From positions 1,922,001 through 1,986,000 of the forward strand of contig NZ_CP022278.1 of NCBI RefSeq assembly GCF_002216145.1: a stretch of 64,000 nucleotides of DNA, read 5' to 3'. Below the pieces are notes generated by a model. That model ran no database searches, was not told where the DNA came from, and saw nothing but the letters and a program-made list of their open reading frames with translations. This document shows positions 46,005-56,573 of the stretch, in pieces (within the stretch, counting starts at the first letter, position 1; each line of letters starts with the position of its first letter). The position numbers and the translations under genes are program-made. The stretch is from Neisseria chenwenguii (lineage in GTDB: Bacteria > Pseudomonadota > Gammaproteobacteria > Burkholderiales > Neisseriaceae).

Positions 46005-46561
46005 ACGGAATTTGTTGTAAAAAAGGGAAAAATAGGTAATTTGAAATGAAATCGGATAATCAGTATAAATAATGATATTTCATTGTTTGAATATTTATCC
46101 TTACGCATTTTAGATATATTAATATGTCTTTGGCATTAAAATTTTAAAATTTTGTTAATTGTCAGGATGTATCGTTAATTCTTGGTTAATTTAAAATTTT
46201 GATAATTTTTTTTCATTTGCACAGTTCGTATTACCAAAATTTGTTATGCAAGGGAGTAAAAGAAAATGACCATATTCTATAATTTGTTGATATATATTGT
46301 TTTATTTAAAAAATATCATGAAAAATTATAAATATCATGATAGGGTGGTAGTAAATAGTCATATAGGTTAGCCTTCTTCCGCTTGTCTTGATTTTATACC
46401 GTTTAGCCGTATTGGGTAACCATAAAGAATAATGGCAATAGAATAGTTGCGCCGGTTTGGTTTCAGCGTCTGTCGGTTTGTTGCCTGCAACAGTAGGCAA
46501 CAGTCTTTGATGACTCAGACGATTCCGGCCTTTATCTACAACAATACTGGGAGTGATTATT
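46005..46561. other. A+T-rich non-coding region before the RTX gene
   Basis: About 550 bp, strongly A+T-rich from 46010 to 46350 and free of DUS. No convincing gene on either strand. It probably holds the RTX promoter and may bind nucleoid silencing proteins. The composition suggests that the RTX gene's upstream region was acquired. Confidence 0.5.
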
Positions 46562-47866
46562 ATGACATATTATAGTAAAGGCTTTGTTTCAGGCGGCTAT
46601 GCTGCTTATTGCAAGCCGCCTTTCGGCGGCGGTTACGGCCACGGCAGCCATGGCTGGGGTGGCGGCAAACACGGCTGGGGGCACGGAAAAGGCGGCTGGG
46701 GCGACTGCTTCCCCAAATACATTCCTTGTCCACCAAAATTCCAGCCATGGCCGAAAGACGACGCATGGTGTCCCAAACCCAAACCAAATCCCGAACCATG
46801 GTGCCCCAAACCGGAACCGAAGCCGGAACCCCAACCTAATCCAAAACCGGAACCTAAACCCGATCCAAAACCCGAACCTAAACCTGAGCTCAAACCGGAC
46901 GATAAAGGCGGTTGTGACGACTGCATCGACGACGGCAACCAGAACAACAGCTTCGGCGGCATAGATAAAAATCCCGGCAACATCATCCATGCCGTTCCCG
47001 GTGAAGACGGCAAATCCCGTACCGACGGTACAGCCAAAAAAGACACCATCTACGGTACGCCCAACGAAGACATCATCAACGGCGGTGCAGGTGCTGACGT
47101 GATTTACGGCGGTGAGGGCAACGATACGCTCAAAGGCGATGATAACGGCGACACCATCTACGGGCAGGGCGGTAAAGACTACCTGCAAGGCGGTAACGGC
47201 AACGACTACCTCAACGGCGGTACCGGCGCAGATATTATGCTGGGCGGCGACGGAAACGACATTTATTACGTTGACGACAAAGGCGACGAAGTACGCGAAT
47301 TCGGCAACCTGAATGCCGGTCATGATACCGTCCTCAGCGAAATCAGCTACACCCTGACCGACAACGTCGAAGACCTGATTTTGATGGGCTATTCCAACTT
47401 GGACGGTACCGGTAACAGCCTGAACAACACCATCAACGGTAACGGCGGCGATAACAAGCTCTACGGCTTGGCCGGCGACGACTGCCTGGTCGGTAAAGAC
47501 GGTAACGACTACCTCGACGGCGGCATCGGCAACGACGTATTAATCGGCGGCGCAGGTGACGATACCTATTTCTTCGGACAGGGCTACGGTTACGACATCA
47601 TTGAAGACAACGGCGGTTGCGATACGTTGGTATTTGGCGAAGGCATCTGCGCATCCGATGTGATTCTGACCAAAGAGGGCGACGATTTGAGCATCACATT
47701 CTGCAACAGCAGCGACAGCATCTTGGTCGGCGACTGGTTTGCCGGCAGCAACAACCAAATCGAAAGCTTCAAATTCGCCGACGGCTCGTCTTACGAAGTC
47801 AAAGGCATAGGCGCATCGCTGGCTCTGGATCAAATCCAAGATCAGGCACAAGTTGCCGTTTGCTAA
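46562..47866 (+). CDS. Unusual RTX calcium-binding protein
   Basis: 434 residues from ATG 46562, nine bases after GGGAG. Layout: Gly/His/Trp-rich head (about 10-50: GYGHGSHGWGGG), Cys/Pro segment (CFPKYIPCPPK), a PKPEP repeat stalk (about 70-115), then about 10 RTX nonapeptides of GGxGxDxLx type (for example GGAGADVIYGGEGNDTL) and an HlyA-like domain TYFFGQGYGYDII. The end is QDQAQVAVC. RTX repeats bind calcium after type I secretion; the C-terminus could carry the signal. No toxin or enzyme domain, and no secretion genes nearby. The metal-binding head and stalk suggest a surface or matrix protein; this is inference. Confidence 0.85.
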   Translation: MTYYSKGFVSGGYAAYCKPPFGGGYGHGSHGWGGGKHGWGHGKGGWGDCFPKYIPCPPKFQPWPKDDAWCPKPKPNPEPWCPKPEPKPEPQPNPKPEPKPDPKPEPKPELKPDDKGGCDDCIDDGNQNNSFGGIDKNPGNIIHAVPGEDGKSRTDGTAKKDTIYGTPNEDIINGGAGADVIYGGEGNDTLKGDDNGDTIYGQGGKDYLQGGNGNDYLNGGTGADIMLGGDGNDIYYVDDKGDEVREFGNLNAGHDTVLSEISYTLTDNVEDLILMGYSNLDGTGNSLNNTINGNGGDNKLYGLAGDDCLVGKDGNDYLDGGIGNDVLIGGAGDDTYFFGQGYGYDIIEDNGGCDTLVFGEGICASDVILTKEGDDLSITFCNSSDSILVGDWFAGSNNQIESFKFADGSSYEVKGIGASLALDQIQDQAQVAVC

Positions 47867-47901
47867 GGATTTGGATTTAAAGCATTGCTTTTAAACCGTA
47901 G

Positions 47902-47935
47902 AGGCCGTTTGAAAAATTTTTCAGACGGCCTTTTT
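47902..47935. terminator. DUS terminator after the RTX gene
   Basis: AGGCCGTTTGAAAAA and TTTTTCAGACGGCCT pair with one mismatch, followed by TTTTT. Confidence 0.8.
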
Positions 47936-47995
47936 GCGGCCTAACGAATTCGGCTAAAATAACGCCTTTCCAATCCTACAAAAGAGAAATCTGTC

Positions 47996-48856
47996 ATGTC
48001 AGCAATCAGCCTCAAAAAAATCTATTCGGGCAAAGTGCGCGATCTGTATGAAATTGACGATAAACGGATGCTGATGGTCGCTTCCGACCGCCTGTCGGCG
48101 TTTGACGTGATTTTGGACGACCCGATTCCGGGCAAAGGCGAAATTCTGACGCAGATTTCCAATTTCTGGTTTCAAAAACTGGCACACATCATGCCCAACC
48201 ATTTTATCGGCAATACGGTTTACGACGTGTTGCCCAAAGCTGAAGCGCACGCTTTGGAAAAACGCGCCGTCGTGGCGAAAAAGCTCACGCCGGTAAAAGT
48301 TGAGGCCATTGTGCGCGGCTATCTTGCGGGCAGCGGTTGGAAGGATTATCAGAAAACAGGCGCCGTTTGCGGCATCAAGCTGCCCGAGGACATGAAAGAA
48401 GCGCAGCAGCTTCCCGACGTGATTTTTACCCCGTCAACCAAAGCCGAAGTCGGCGGCCACGACGAAAACATCAGCTTTGAAGCCTGCGAACAAATCATCG
48501 GCAAAGCGCTGGCGGCGGAAGTGCGCGCCAAATCCATTCAGCTTTACACCGAAGCGGCCGAATACGCCAAATCGCGCGGCATCATTATCTGCGACACCAA
48601 ATTCGAGTTCGGCCTCGATGAAAACGGCACACTGACGCTGATGGACGAAGTTTTGACCCCCGATTCCAGCCGTTTCTGGCCGGCAGACCAATACCGCATC
48701 GGTAGCAATCCGCCGTCGTTCGACAAACAGTTTGTGCGCGACTGGTTGGAGCAAAGCGGTTGGGACAAACAGCCGCCCGCACCGAAAGTGCCGCAGGATG
48801 TGATTGAAAAAACAGTTAAAAAATACTGCGAGGCATTGGAATTGTTGACGAAATAA
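47996..48856 (+). CDS. purC: SAICAR synthetase PurC
   Basis: 286 residues. It joins CAIR and aspartate in purine synthesis. [12 protein letters not shown] (10-21) is the phosphate-binding start; [12 protein letters not shown] and the [12 protein letters not shown] block are conserved. The length matches the longer PurC group. TAAAAT about 35 bp upstream may be the -10. Followed by a DUS hairpin. Confidence 0.95.
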   Translation: MSAISLKKIYSGKVRDLYEIDDKRMLMVASDRLSAFDVILDDPIPGKGEILTQISNFWFQKLAHIMPNHFIGNTVYDVLPKAEAHALEKRAVVAKKLTPVKVEAIVRGYLAGSGWKDYQKTGAVCGIKLPEDMKEAQQLPDVIFTPSTKAEVGGHDENISFEACEQIIGKALAAEVRAKSIQLYTEAAEYAKSRGIIICDTKFEFGLDENGTLTLMDEVLTPDSSRFWPADQYRIGSNPPSFDKQFVRDWLEQSGWDKQPPAPKVPQDVIEKTVKKYCEALELLTK

Positions 48857-48874
48857 GCTGTAACAAACAATCAA

Positions 48875-48909
48875 AGGCCGTCTGAAAAATAGGGTTTTCA
48901 GACGGCTTT
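48875..48909. terminator. DUS hairpin after purC
   Basis: AAGGCCGTCTGAAAA and TTTTCAGACGGCTTT pair around a short loop. Confidence 0.7.
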
Positions 48910-48960
48910 CGGCTAATAAAGAAGCCTGCTGCGCGGATAGATTTTGCCGCATTTTCCCGC

Positions 48961-48966
48961 TATAAT
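48961..48966 (+). promoter_or_regulatory. -10 box upstream of pnp
   Basis: A perfect TATAAT about 150 bp before the pnp ATG, leaving a long leader. Such leaders often carry PNPase autoregulation, but I see no clear RNase III stem. Confidence 0.45.
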
Positions 48967-49115
48967 CACATGTCGGCCAAGAAGAGGTAAGAGGCCGTCT
49001 GAAAAACTGTCCAACAACCAACCTGCCGCATCTGTCTGAAACCCTAGCCATGCGGATTTTGCAAAAAGTCTGCATGGTTAGTGTTTTAGCGGTGCGGTTT
49101 TGCGAAAGGAACCAA

Positions 49116-51221
49116 ATGTTTAACAAACACGTTAAAACCTTCCAATACGGCGGTCAGACCGTAACGCTGGAAACCGGCGAAATCGCCCGTCAAGCCGCTG
49201 CGGCGGTAAAAGTATCTATGGGAGACACCGTTGTTTTGGTCGCTGTAACCGCCAATAAAGACGTGAAAGAAGGACAAGACTTCTTCCCGCTGACCGTGGA
49301 TTATCTGGAGCGCACTTACGCCGCAGGCAAAATCCCCGGCGGTTTCTTCAAACGCGAGGGCAAACAGAGCGAGAAAGAGATCCTCACCAGCCGCCTGATC
49401 GACCGTCCGATCCGTCCGCTGTTCCCCGAAGGTTTCTACCACGACATCCAAATTGTGGCAATGGTGGTTTCCGTTGATCCCGAGATTGACTCCGACATCC
49501 CCGCCATGCTGGGCGCGTCCGCCGCGCTAGTGTTGAGCGGTGTGCCTTTTGCCGGCCCGATCGGCGCGGCGCGCGTGGGTTATGTGAACGGTATGTATGT
49601 ATTGAACCCGACCAAAGCGCAGTTGGCGAAGTCCAAACTGGACTTGGTGGTTGCGGGTACGGCCAAAGCGGTTTTGATGGTCGAATCCGAAGCCGACATC
49701 CTGCCCGAAGATGTCATGCTGGGTGCGGTGGTGTTTGGTCATGACGAAATGCAGGCGGCGATTCAGGCGATTAACGAGTTTGCCGACGAAGTAAACCCCG
49801 AAGTTTGGGACTGGAAAGCGCCGGAATCCAACGAAGAATTGGTGGCCAAAGTACGCGAAATCGCCGGTGAAACCATCGCCGAAGCGTTCAAAATCCGTCA
49901 GAAACAGGCGCGTACCGCCAAGCTCGACGAAGCATGGGCGGCCGTGAAAGAGGCGTTGATTACCGAAGAAACCGACACGCTGACGGCCAATGAAATCAAA
50001 GGCATTTTCAAACATCTGGAAGCCGATGTTGTGCGCGGTCAGATTTTGAACGGCCAGCCGCGCATCGACGGCCGCGATACCCGCACCGTCCGCCCGATCA
50101 ACATCCAAACCGGCGTGCTGCCGCGCACCCACGGTTCGGCGCTGTTTACCCGCGGCGAAACCCAGGCATTGGCTGTGGCCACTTTGGGCACTTCGCGCGA
50201 CGAGCAGATTATCGACGCTTTGAGCGGCGAATATACCGACCGCTTTATGCTGCACTACAATTTCCCGCCGTACTCAACCGGCGAATGCGGCCGCATGGGT
50301 GCGCCGAAACGCCGCGAAATCGGCCACGGACGCTTGGCCAAACGCGCGCTGTTGGCCGTTTTGCCCAAACCTGAAGATTTCAGCTACACCATGCGTGTGG
50401 TTTCCGAAATTACCGAATCCAACGGCTCTTCTTCCATGGCTTCCGTCTGCGGCGGCTGTCTGAGCCTGCTTTCAGCGGGTGTGCCGCTGAAAGCGCACGT
50501 TGCCGGCATTGCAATGGGCCTGATTTTGGACAACAACAAATTCGCCGTCCTGACCGACATTTTGGGCGACGAAGACCACTTGGGCGACATGGACTTCAAA
50601 GTGGCAGGCACCACCGAAGGCGTTACCGCCTTGCAGATGGACATCAAAATCCAAGGTATCACCAAAGACATCATGCGCATCGCGCTTGATCAGGCCAAAG
50701 AAGCGCGTCTGCACATTCTGACCCAGATGCAGGCTGCCGTTGCCGGCCCGCAAGAGCTGTCGCAACACGCACCGCGCCTGTTTACCATGAAAATCAACCA
50801 AGATAAGATCCGTGACGTCATCGGTAAAGGCGGCGAAACTATCCGCGCCATCACTTCCGAAACCGGCACGGAAATCAATATCGCCGAAGACGGCACCATC
50901 ACCATCGCCGCGACAACCCAAGAGGCGGGCGATGCCGCCAAAGCGCGTATCGAGCAGATTACCGCCGAAGTGGAAGTGGGCAAGGTCTATGAAGGCACTG
51001 TGGTGAAAATCTTGGACAACAACGTCGGCGCCATCGTTTCCGTAATGCCTGGTAAAGACGGTTTGGTACACATCAGCCAAATCGCCCATGAGCGCGTGAA
51101 AGACGTTAACGACTATTTGAAAGTCGGCCAAACCGTTAAGGTTAAAGCTCTGGAAGTTGACGACCGCGGCCGCGTTCGCCTGTCGATCAAAGCCCTGCTG
51201 GACACGCCTGAAGGCGAATAA
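49116..51221 (+). CDS. pnp: Polyribonucleotide nucleotidyltransferase PNPase
   Basis: 701 residues from ATG 49116 (AAAGGA upstream); a frame-extending ATG at 49050 adds an unlikely N-terminus. Two RNase PH domains (first with [20 protein letters not shown]; second with [14 protein letters not shown] and the catalytic block [17 protein letters not shown]), a KH domain ([15 protein letters not shown], about 560) and an S1 domain ([19 protein letters not shown] onward). It degrades mRNA 3' to 5' with phosphate. Complete. Confidence 0.97.
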   Translation: MFNKHVKTFQYGGQTVTLETGEIARQAAAAVKVSMGDTVVLVAVTANKDVKEGQDFFPLTVDYLERTYAAGKIPGGFFKREGKQSEKEILTSRLIDRPIRPLFPEGFYHDIQIVAMVVSVDPEIDSDIPAMLGASAALVLSGVPFAGPIGAARVGYVNGMYVLNPTKAQLAKSKLDLVVAGTAKAVLMVESEADILPEDVMLGAVVFGHDEMQAAIQAINEFADEVNPEVWDWKAPESNEELVAKVREIAGETIAEAFKIRQKQARTAKLDEAWAAVKEALITEETDTLTANEIKGIFKHLEADVVRGQILNGQPRIDGRDTRTVRPINIQTGVLPRTHGSALFTRGETQALAVATLGTSRDEQIIDALSGEYTDRFMLHYNFPPYSTGECGRMGAPKRREIGHGRLAKRALLAVLPKPEDFSYTMRVVSEITESNGSSSMASVCGGCLSLLSAGVPLKAHVAGIAMGLILDNNKFAVLTDILGDEDHLGDMDFKVAGTTEGVTALQMDIKIQGITKDIMRIALDQAKEARLHILTQMQAAVAGPQELSQHAPRLFTMKINQDKIRDVIGKGGETIRAITSETGTEINIAEDGTITIAATTQEAGDAAKARIEQITAEVEVGKVYEGTVVKILDNNVGAIVSVMPGKDGLVHISQIAHERVKDVNDYLKVGQTVKVKALEVDDRGRVRLSIKALLDTPEGE

Positions 51222-51242
51222 TCCGCAGCAGCGTAAAACAGA

Positions 51243-51276
51243 AAAGGCCGTCTGAATTTCAGACGGCCTTTTTTTA
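51243..51276. terminator. DUS terminator after pnp
   Basis: AAAAGGCCGTCTGAA and TTCAGACGGCCTTTTTTT form a hairpin with T run. Confidence 0.85.
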
Positions 51277-51283
51277 TGGTTTA

Positions 51284-51441
51284 TATAGTGAATTACAATA
51301 AGAAATATCTACAGCGTTGGCTGTGCCTGAGCTCAAAGAGAACGATTCACTAAGGCGCTGAAGCGCCAAGTTCATCTGTTCCGTACTGCCTGTACTGTCT
51401 TCGGCTTGCCGCCTTGCATCTTTCTTATTTTATTCACTATA
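51284..51441. repeat. Correia element (158 bp)
   Basis: Starts TATAGTGAATTACAATAAGA and ends TTATTTTATTCACTATA. The interior resembles the element at 6476, inverted. It separates the pnp terminator from the cyclophilin gene. Confidence 0.85.
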
Positions 51442-51468
51442 GCAAAACAGTTTAATAGCACAGTCCAA

Positions 51469-52035
51469 TCAGCGCAGAATTGTCACCTTACGAATCACAA
51501 CCGGTTTAACGGGCACGTTTTGGTGGAAACCGTGTGTGGCCGTCTGAACTTTGCTGATTTTGTTTACGACATCCATGCCGGAAGTGACTTTGCCGAATAC
51601 CGCATAGCCGTAGCCCTGCGGCGTTTCGTTTTTGAAATTGAGGAAATCGTTGTCGGCGGTATTGATGAAAAACTGGCTGGTTGCCGAGTGCGGGTTGCCG
51701 GTACGCGCCATGGCGATGGTGCCGACGGTGTTTTTCAGACCGTTGGCGGCTTCGTTGGCGATGGGTTTGCCGGTGGCTTTTTGCGCCATATCGGCGGTAA
51801 AGCCGCCGCCCTGAATCATGAATTTGTCGATAACGCGGTGGAAAACGGTGTTGTCGTAAAAACCTTTGTTGGCGTAGCTGACGAAGTTGGCGACGGTTTT
51901 CGGCGCGCTTTTTTCATCGAGGGCGAGCTCGATTTTGCCCATATTGGTGTCGATAACGGCGCGGGTTTGCGCTTGGGCGGTGAGGGCGGCACTCAGGATG
52001 AGGCCGAGGAAGGTGGTTTTCAGTAAAGCGTTCAT
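51469..52035 (-). CDS. Periplasmic peptidyl-prolyl cis-trans isomerase (cyclophilin)
   Basis: 188 residues with a Sec signal peptide ([20 protein letters not shown]). Cyclophilin motifs: [20 protein letters not shown] with the catalytic Arg, and [21 protein letters not shown]. PpiA-like folding helper of outer-membrane and periplasmic proteins. Length is normal. A TPP-type partner is absent; it is a stand-alone gene. Confidence 0.92.
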   Translation of the reverse strand: MNALLKTTFLGLILSAALTAQAQTRAVIDTNMGKIELALDEKSAPKTVANFVSYANKGFYDNTVFHRVIDKFMIQGGGFTADMAQKATGKPIANEAANGLKNTVGTIAMARTGNPHSATSQFFINTADNDFLNFKNETPQGYGYAVFGKVTSGMDVVNKISKVQTATHGFHQNVPVKPVVIRKVTILR

Positions 52036-52185
52036 TTTTATTCCTATGGTGTGAGGGAAATCAGACGCGCATATTATGCCGATTTTTGTGTGAACGCCGT
52101 CAAAGAAAATGTAAAGGCCGTCTGAAAAGCCTTGATTGCGCTCGGCAAACGGGTTTTTCAGACGGCCTTTGTTGCATTTTTGGTC

Positions 52186-52749
52186 TTACTTTTTCGCAGC
52201 TTCGATTTGGATGTCGAGTTTGACTTTTTTGGTCATACCGCTGTCCACGAGGTAGTTCATGCCCCATTTGGTGCGGTCGATGGTGGTGGTGAAGTCGCCG
52301 CCGCAGACTTCCACTTTTTTTATCGGGCTGTTGTAGCAGTTGAATTTTTCGGCTTTCAGTTTGACCGGCGCAGTTTTGCCCAACAGGGTCAGGTTGCCGT
52401 CAACGGAAGTCAGTTTTTTGCCGACAAAATGGAATTTGGTGGAAACAAAGCGCATTTCCGGGAATTTAGCGGCGTTGAACAAATCGGCGGATTTCAGGTG
52501 GTGGGTAAACTGGTCGGAACCGGTTTGCAGGGAAGTAACGGGGATTTTGACGTCGATTTTGCCGCTGCGTTTGGCTTGGTCGAAATCAACGGTACCGGTC
52601 AGACCGTAAAAGCCGCCGACGTTGGTTGAAGTGTTGAAGTGGTCGATGGCGAAACGCGCGTTGGTGTGGGTCGGGTCGATTTCGTAGCTTGCGGCTGCTG
52701 CGGAAGCGGCGGCAAAGGCGAAAACGGCGGTCAGCATGAGTTTCTTCAT
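52186..52749 (-). CDS. YceI-family periplasmic protein
   Basis: 187 residues with signal peptide MKKLMLTAVFAFAAASAAAA. YceI lipocalin-like fold: SYEIDPTHTNARFAIDHF at the mature start, then GTVDFDQAKRSGKIDVKIPVTSLQT and GNLTLLGKTAPVKL. It binds isoprenoid-type lipids in family members. The meningococcal homologue is GNA1030 (antigen 953). Upstream AAGGA supports ATG 52749. Confidence 0.92.
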   Translation of the reverse strand: MKKLMLTAVFAFAAASAAAASYEIDPTHTNARFAIDHFNTSTNVGGFYGLTGTVDFDQAKRSGKIDVKIPVTSLQTGSDQFTHHLKSADLFNAAKFPEMRFVSTKFHFVGKKLTSVDGNLTLLGKTAPVKLKAEKFNCYNSPIKKVEVCGGDFTTTIDRTKWGMNYLVDSGMTKKVKLDIQIEAAKK

Positions 52750-52864
52750 TGGATTTCCTTTTTAATGTGGGGTTGGGAAAGTGATGCTCGTTATATTAAC
52801 ACAAAACGCATGATTTTCCTTTTCCCCGCAGTAAACATTGGCTTTGCGCGGCGTTGATGATTTT

Positions 52865-54163
52865 TCAGACGGCCTCAGTCAGCGAGGCAAACACTTCAAA
52901 ATACGTCGGGAAAGTTTTGTAGGTGCATTTCGGGTCGTTGATGATGACGGGCACGCCCAGCAGCGAAACCAGCGAAAAACACATCGCCATGCGGTGATCG
53001 TCGTAAGTATCGATAACCGCGTCGGCATTGAGGCCGGTGGGCGGGGTGATGTGGATGGCTTCGGGTTCTTCCACGACTTCTGCGCCGAGTTTGCGCAATT
53101 CGGCCGCCATCGCGGCGATGCGGTCGGTTTCTTTTACGCGCCACGAGCCGATGTTGCGCAGCGTACAGGGTTTGCCGCTGGCGAGTGCGACGATGGCGAG
53201 CGTCATGGCCGCGTCGGGAATGTGGTTGGCATCCAAATCAAACGCCGAAACGGCGCGGCCGGCAGGGCGGGAAACTTCGACGAAATTCTCGCCCCAAACT
53301 ACATCTGCGCCGATTTTTTCCAATTCGCACGCAAATGCCACGTCGCCCTGAATGCTGTTCAAACCGATGCCGGTCACGCGGATGGGCGCGCCGGAAATCA
53401 GACCTGCGCCCAAGAAGTAAGACGCGCTGGAGGCATCGCCTTCGACGTGCAGCACTTCCGGCGCATGATAACGCGCACCTGCGGGGATGTTGAACACGCG
53501 GTAGTTTTCATTGCCGACGTTCACACCGAACTGTGCCATCAGTTTCAGCGTAATGTCGATGTAGGGCTTGGAAATCAGCTCGCCGTCCACGCGGATTTCA
53601 AATGCTTCGCCGGTCAGCGGCAGCGCCATCAAAAGCGCGGTCAGAAACTGGCTCGACACATTGCCCTTAATCGGAATCGTGCGCACGCCTTTGTCGGTAA
53701 ACGCGTTGATGCGCAGCGGCGGATAGCCTTCGTTGCCCAAATATTCGATGTCGGCACCGGCAATGCGCAGCGCATCGACCAAATCGCCGATGGGGCGCTC
53801 GTGCATACGCGGTACGCCGTGCAGGTGGTAATCGCCGCCGAGTACGGCCAGTGCTGCCGTTAACGGGCGGAACGCCGTACCCGCATTGCCGAGAAACAGA
53901 TCGGCTTCGCGGTTGGGAAACGCGCCGCCCGTGCCGTGCACTTTCAGACGGCCTGTTTCCAAAAATTCGATGTTCACGCCGAGTTTGTCCAAAGCCTCGA
54001 GCATACGGTCGGTATCGTCGGATTTGAGCAGCGAACGGATTTCGCAGACATTGTCGGACAAGGCGGCCAAAAGCAGCGTGCGGTTGCTGATGCTTTTGGA
54101 GCCGGGCAGGGCAACAGTGGAAGGCTTGAGGGAAGCGGCGGGAAGGCGGACGGATTCGGTCAT
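52865..54163 (-). CDS. aroA: EPSP synthase AroA
   Basis: 432 residues from ATG 54163; a longer frame to 54208 has no ribosome site. It forms EPSP from shikimate-3-phosphate and PEP. Motifs: [51 protein letters not shown] and the terminal [14 protein letters not shown]. Complete. The minus-strand gene is flanked by DUS on both sides. Confidence 0.96.
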   Translation of the reverse strand: MTESVRLPAASLKPSTVALPGSKSISNRTLLLAALSDNVCEIRSLLKSDDTDRMLEALDKLGVNIEFLETGRLKVHGTGGAFPNREADLFLGNAGTAFRPLTAALAVLGGDYHLHGVPRMHERPIGDLVDALRIAGADIEYLGNEGYPPLRINAFTDKGVRTIPIKGNVSSQFLTALLMALPLTGEAFEIRVDGELISKPYIDITLKLMAQFGVNVGNENYRVFNIPAGARYHAPEVLHVEGDASSASYFLGAGLISGAPIRVTGIGLNSIQGDVAFACELEKIGADVVWGENFVEVSRPAGRAVSAFDLDANHIPDAAMTLAIVALASGKPCTLRNIGSWRVKETDRIAAMAAELRKLGAEVVEEPEAIHITPPTGLNADAVIDTYDDHRMAMCFSLVSLLGVPVIINDPKCTYKTFPTYFEVFASLTEAV

Positions 54164-54467
54164 GATTCGGCTTTTTGGAAAGAAGAAAGAGAACCGCATT
54201 ATACGCATTTCAGAGGCCGTCTGAAAAATCCAAGTGGCGCAATTTATCGTAAGAAAAACCCTTTTTCATACGGTCTTGTTTTAAATATAAGGGTTTTAAT
54301 AGAGGAAAATTGCCGAAAGCGGATAAGCATACGGCGAAAACGGCAAAACGGCTCCGATGCAGTTTGATAAAGTTTTGGCCGTCTGAAAAAAACGGCGCAA
54401 TTTCCGTTTCCGATTTTTCAGACGGCCTATTACAATAGCGGCTGTTTTAATTTGAAAGCACACAATC
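54164..54467. other. Intergenic region without gene
   Basis: About 300 bp between the divergent aroA and the following gene, with three DUS copies and an inverted DUS pair near 54380-54428 that lies just before the next gene's start region. Confidence 0.5.
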
Positions 54468-54803
54468 ATGAAAACCTTGCCGTTCCAAGCCGAAATTGCC
54501 GAGCGTATGCTGGTCAATACCGAAAACGAAAGTATTCACCCCGAAGCGGTTTTTGTCGAAACCGCCAACGGCTATTGGATTGCGTGGCACGACGGCACCG
54601 TCGCGCTGCTCGCGCCCGATACGCCGCCCGATATTCCCTGTTTCTGGGTCGAGGGGGCGGAGAGTTTGGAAGAGTTGGCGGCGATGGTGGAAAACGGCGA
54701 ATTTGACGAAGTGGAAGAATTCGACGGCGATGACGATGCCTGGCAGGAAGCCGCCGCAGGCTGCGGCCACAATCACGACGACGCTTGCGGCTGCGGGCAT
54801 TAA
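54468..54803 (+). CDS. Hypothetical protein with Cys/His-rich tail (111 aa)
   Basis: An acidic soluble protein. ATG 54468 begins MKTLPFQAEIAERMLVNTEN. The end, CGHNHDDACGCGH, has four Cys and four His within about 13 residues, a probable metal-binding tail. No family is recognised. A lipoprotein gene follows 14 bp downstream, probably in one transcript. Confidence 0.65.
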   Translation: MKTLPFQAEIAERMLVNTENESIHPEAVFVETANGYWIAWHDGTVALLAPDTPPDIPCFWVEGAESLEELAAMVENGEFDEVEEFDGDDDAWQEAAAGCGHNHDDACGCGH

Positions 54804-54817
54804 GTTTGGAAATGACG

Positions 54818-55081
54818 ATGAAAAGTTTGAACGTATTATCCGCCGCCGTTTTGTGTTTCAGCTTGAGCGGCTGCGTGGTCGGCGCCGTCGCCGATTTGGC
54901 GGCGACAACGGTGGTAACGGCGGGCAAAGTCGTGGTCAAGGGAACGGGTGCGGTGGTGCGTGCAGCGATTCCTGATGGCGACGACGAAAAAGAGAAAAAG
55001 AAAAAAGCCAAGAAAGAACAGCAACGCGAGCCGGACGCGGTGTATGAACCGGTTTCGGATGAGACGCCGGCAGCGTATTGA
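54818..55081 (+). CDS. Small lipoprotein (87 aa)
   Basis: ATG 54818, six bases after GGAA. Signal MKSLNVLSAAVLCFSLSGC with lipobox LSGC (Cys19). The mature part is a Val/Ala/Thr-rich stretch (VGAVADLAATTVVTAGKVVVKG) and a basic KEKKKKAKKEQQ tail. Seen in several proteobacteria as a small lipoprotein family of unknown role. Followed by a DUS terminator. Confidence 0.7.
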   Translation: MKSLNVLSAAVLCFSLSGCVVGAVADLAATTVVTAGKVVVKGTGAVVRAAIPDGDDEKEKKKKAKKEQQREPDAVYEPVSDETPAAY

Positions 55082-55092
55082 AGGATGTGAAC

Positions 55093-55132
55093 AGGCCGTC
55101 TGAAAATCCAAGCGGATTTCAGACGGCCTTTC
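55093..55132. terminator. DUS terminator between convergent genes
   Basis: AGGCCGTCTGAAAATCC pairs with GGATTTCAGACGGCCT; short loop. Confidence 0.8.
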
Positions 55133-55145
55133 TTAATCGCCGGAT

Positions 55146-56573
55146 TCAGCAGTATGCGCAGTCCAAAATATCTTTGCGGATGCTTTTGAGCAGAAACGCC
55201 GCGGCGTCGTCGGCCTCGGCCTGTACAAACGCAAACAGTTTGGCGACGACTTTGCCGATAAACACTTTTTCCAGCGGACAGGCGCCGCCGAGGGTGTGTC
55301 GGGAGAGGAAGGCGGCGATGTCGTCGGGCAGGGCGCGTTCGGGCAGGGAGACGGTGCCGAAGCGGTTGTCGGACTGCAAACGCATGAGTAGGGTTTGGGA
55401 TTTGTCGAGTTTCACGCCCGCTTCTTTTTCGGCGGCGGTGGCGCGGGTAAACTGGTCGTAAATTTCCGCATACAGCATGTCGTTCGGCCCCTCGAAAATG
55501 GTAAACGGACGGAAGTCGATGGCGATGTTGCTGGCGGGATGGCCGCGCTCGAAACCTTTGGCGCCGAGCAGTTTTTGCAGCATCTGCGCGGCGTCGTAGG
55601 TAAATTCGGTAGCCAGCGTTTTGATGATGTTGGCTTCCATCAGTTGGTGGGCGACGGGTGCATCGGGGGAAACGTGTTTGCAGGTAAAGCCGTATAAGAT
55701 TTTCGACACGGCGTAACGGCGCAGGATTTCGCGGCGTTCGTATTCGACGAATTTGATGTCGCGGCGGACGAATTTTTCCGCGTTTTCAACGATGTATTCC
55801 ATGATGCCGTGCGTCATGCCGACCAGTTGCAGGCGGCTGCGGATAAAGATGTTTTGGAACGCGCGCAAGCCGGCGGTGTCGCTTTCGGAAAGTTTCATCA
55901 CTTGCGCGGCAGGCATTTCGGCGTCGATGCGGTTGACGGCATAGCGTACGGCGCGCAGGCCTTCAGATTTCAGCGCTTCGTAGCGGATGTATTGTTTCGG
56001 TACGAGCAAGAGGTTGATGACTTTGGATAATTTGCCGTTTTTGCGCTCTTTGGCCGCGACCAGCAGAAAATCGCTTTGCGAGTTGCCCTGCCAATATTTT
56101 GCCGCATTTACATAAACGGTGTTTGCATCACGGTATTCGTAAAACGACTGCATCTCCCGCGCAATCGCCGCACCCGAAGTTTCCGGCTCGGTAACGGCCA
56201 AACCGCCGCCTTCGCCGTTGAAAATCAAATCCAAACCCTGCGCGATTTGCGCCGGATTGCCGAATTCCTGCAAAGGCTGCAACACCAGCGCGCCCTCGAT
56301 GCCTGTGCGCAGGGTGACGGGCACGCCGTAATGGCCGGCGATGCGCAAAACTTCTTGAATTTCAAACTGATCGGCTTTGCGCCCGCCGTGCTGTTCGTCC
56401 AAAAACGGCAGCAACAGCCCGGCCTGTTTCAGCGCCAGCCATTTGTCTTCGGGCAGGTATTCCATCAGGCAGAGGCCGTCTGAAAAAATGCGGGCAAACG
56501 ATTCCTCAATATGGCGCAAAAAAGCAGCCGTATCCATATTTTGCGGCTGCACGGGGGATGTGGTGTGGGTCAT
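55146..56573 (-). CDS. Acyl-CoA dehydrogenase
   Basis: 475 residues from ATG 56573, preceded by GAGAGG. FAD-dependent oxidation of acyl-CoA. Family features: LAVTEPETSGAAIAREMQ (FAD/substrate loop, about 150), the helical C-domain with RLQLVGMTHGIMEYIVENA, and IFEGPNDMLYAEIYDQFTR near 400 with the usual GxND-type turn. Longer than typical short-chain enzymes owing to a C-terminal extension. Substrate chain length unknown. Earlier in-frame ATGs (56594, 56651) lack ribosome sites. Confidence 0.85.
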   Translation of the reverse strand: MTHTTSPVQPQNMDTAAFLRHIEESFARIFSDGLCLMEYLPEDKWLALKQAGLLLPFLDEQHGGRKADQFEIQEVLRIAGHYGVPVTLRTGIEGALVLQPLQEFGNPAQIAQGLDLIFNGEGGGLAVTEPETSGAAIAREMQSFYEYRDANTVYVNAAKYWQGNSQSDFLLVAAKERKNGKLSKVINLLLVPKQYIRYEALKSEGLRAVRYAVNRIDAEMPAAQVMKLSESDTAGLRAFQNIFIRSRLQLVGMTHGIMEYIVENAEKFVRRDIKFVEYERREILRRYAVSKILYGFTCKHVSPDAPVAHQLMEANIIKTLATEFTYDAAQMLQKLLGAKGFERGHPASNIAIDFRPFTIFEGPNDMLYAEIYDQFTRATAAEKEAGVKLDKSQTLLMRLQSDNRFGTVSLPERALPDDIAAFLSRHTLGGACPLEKVFIGKVVAKLFAFVQAEADDAAAFLLKSIRKDILDCAYC

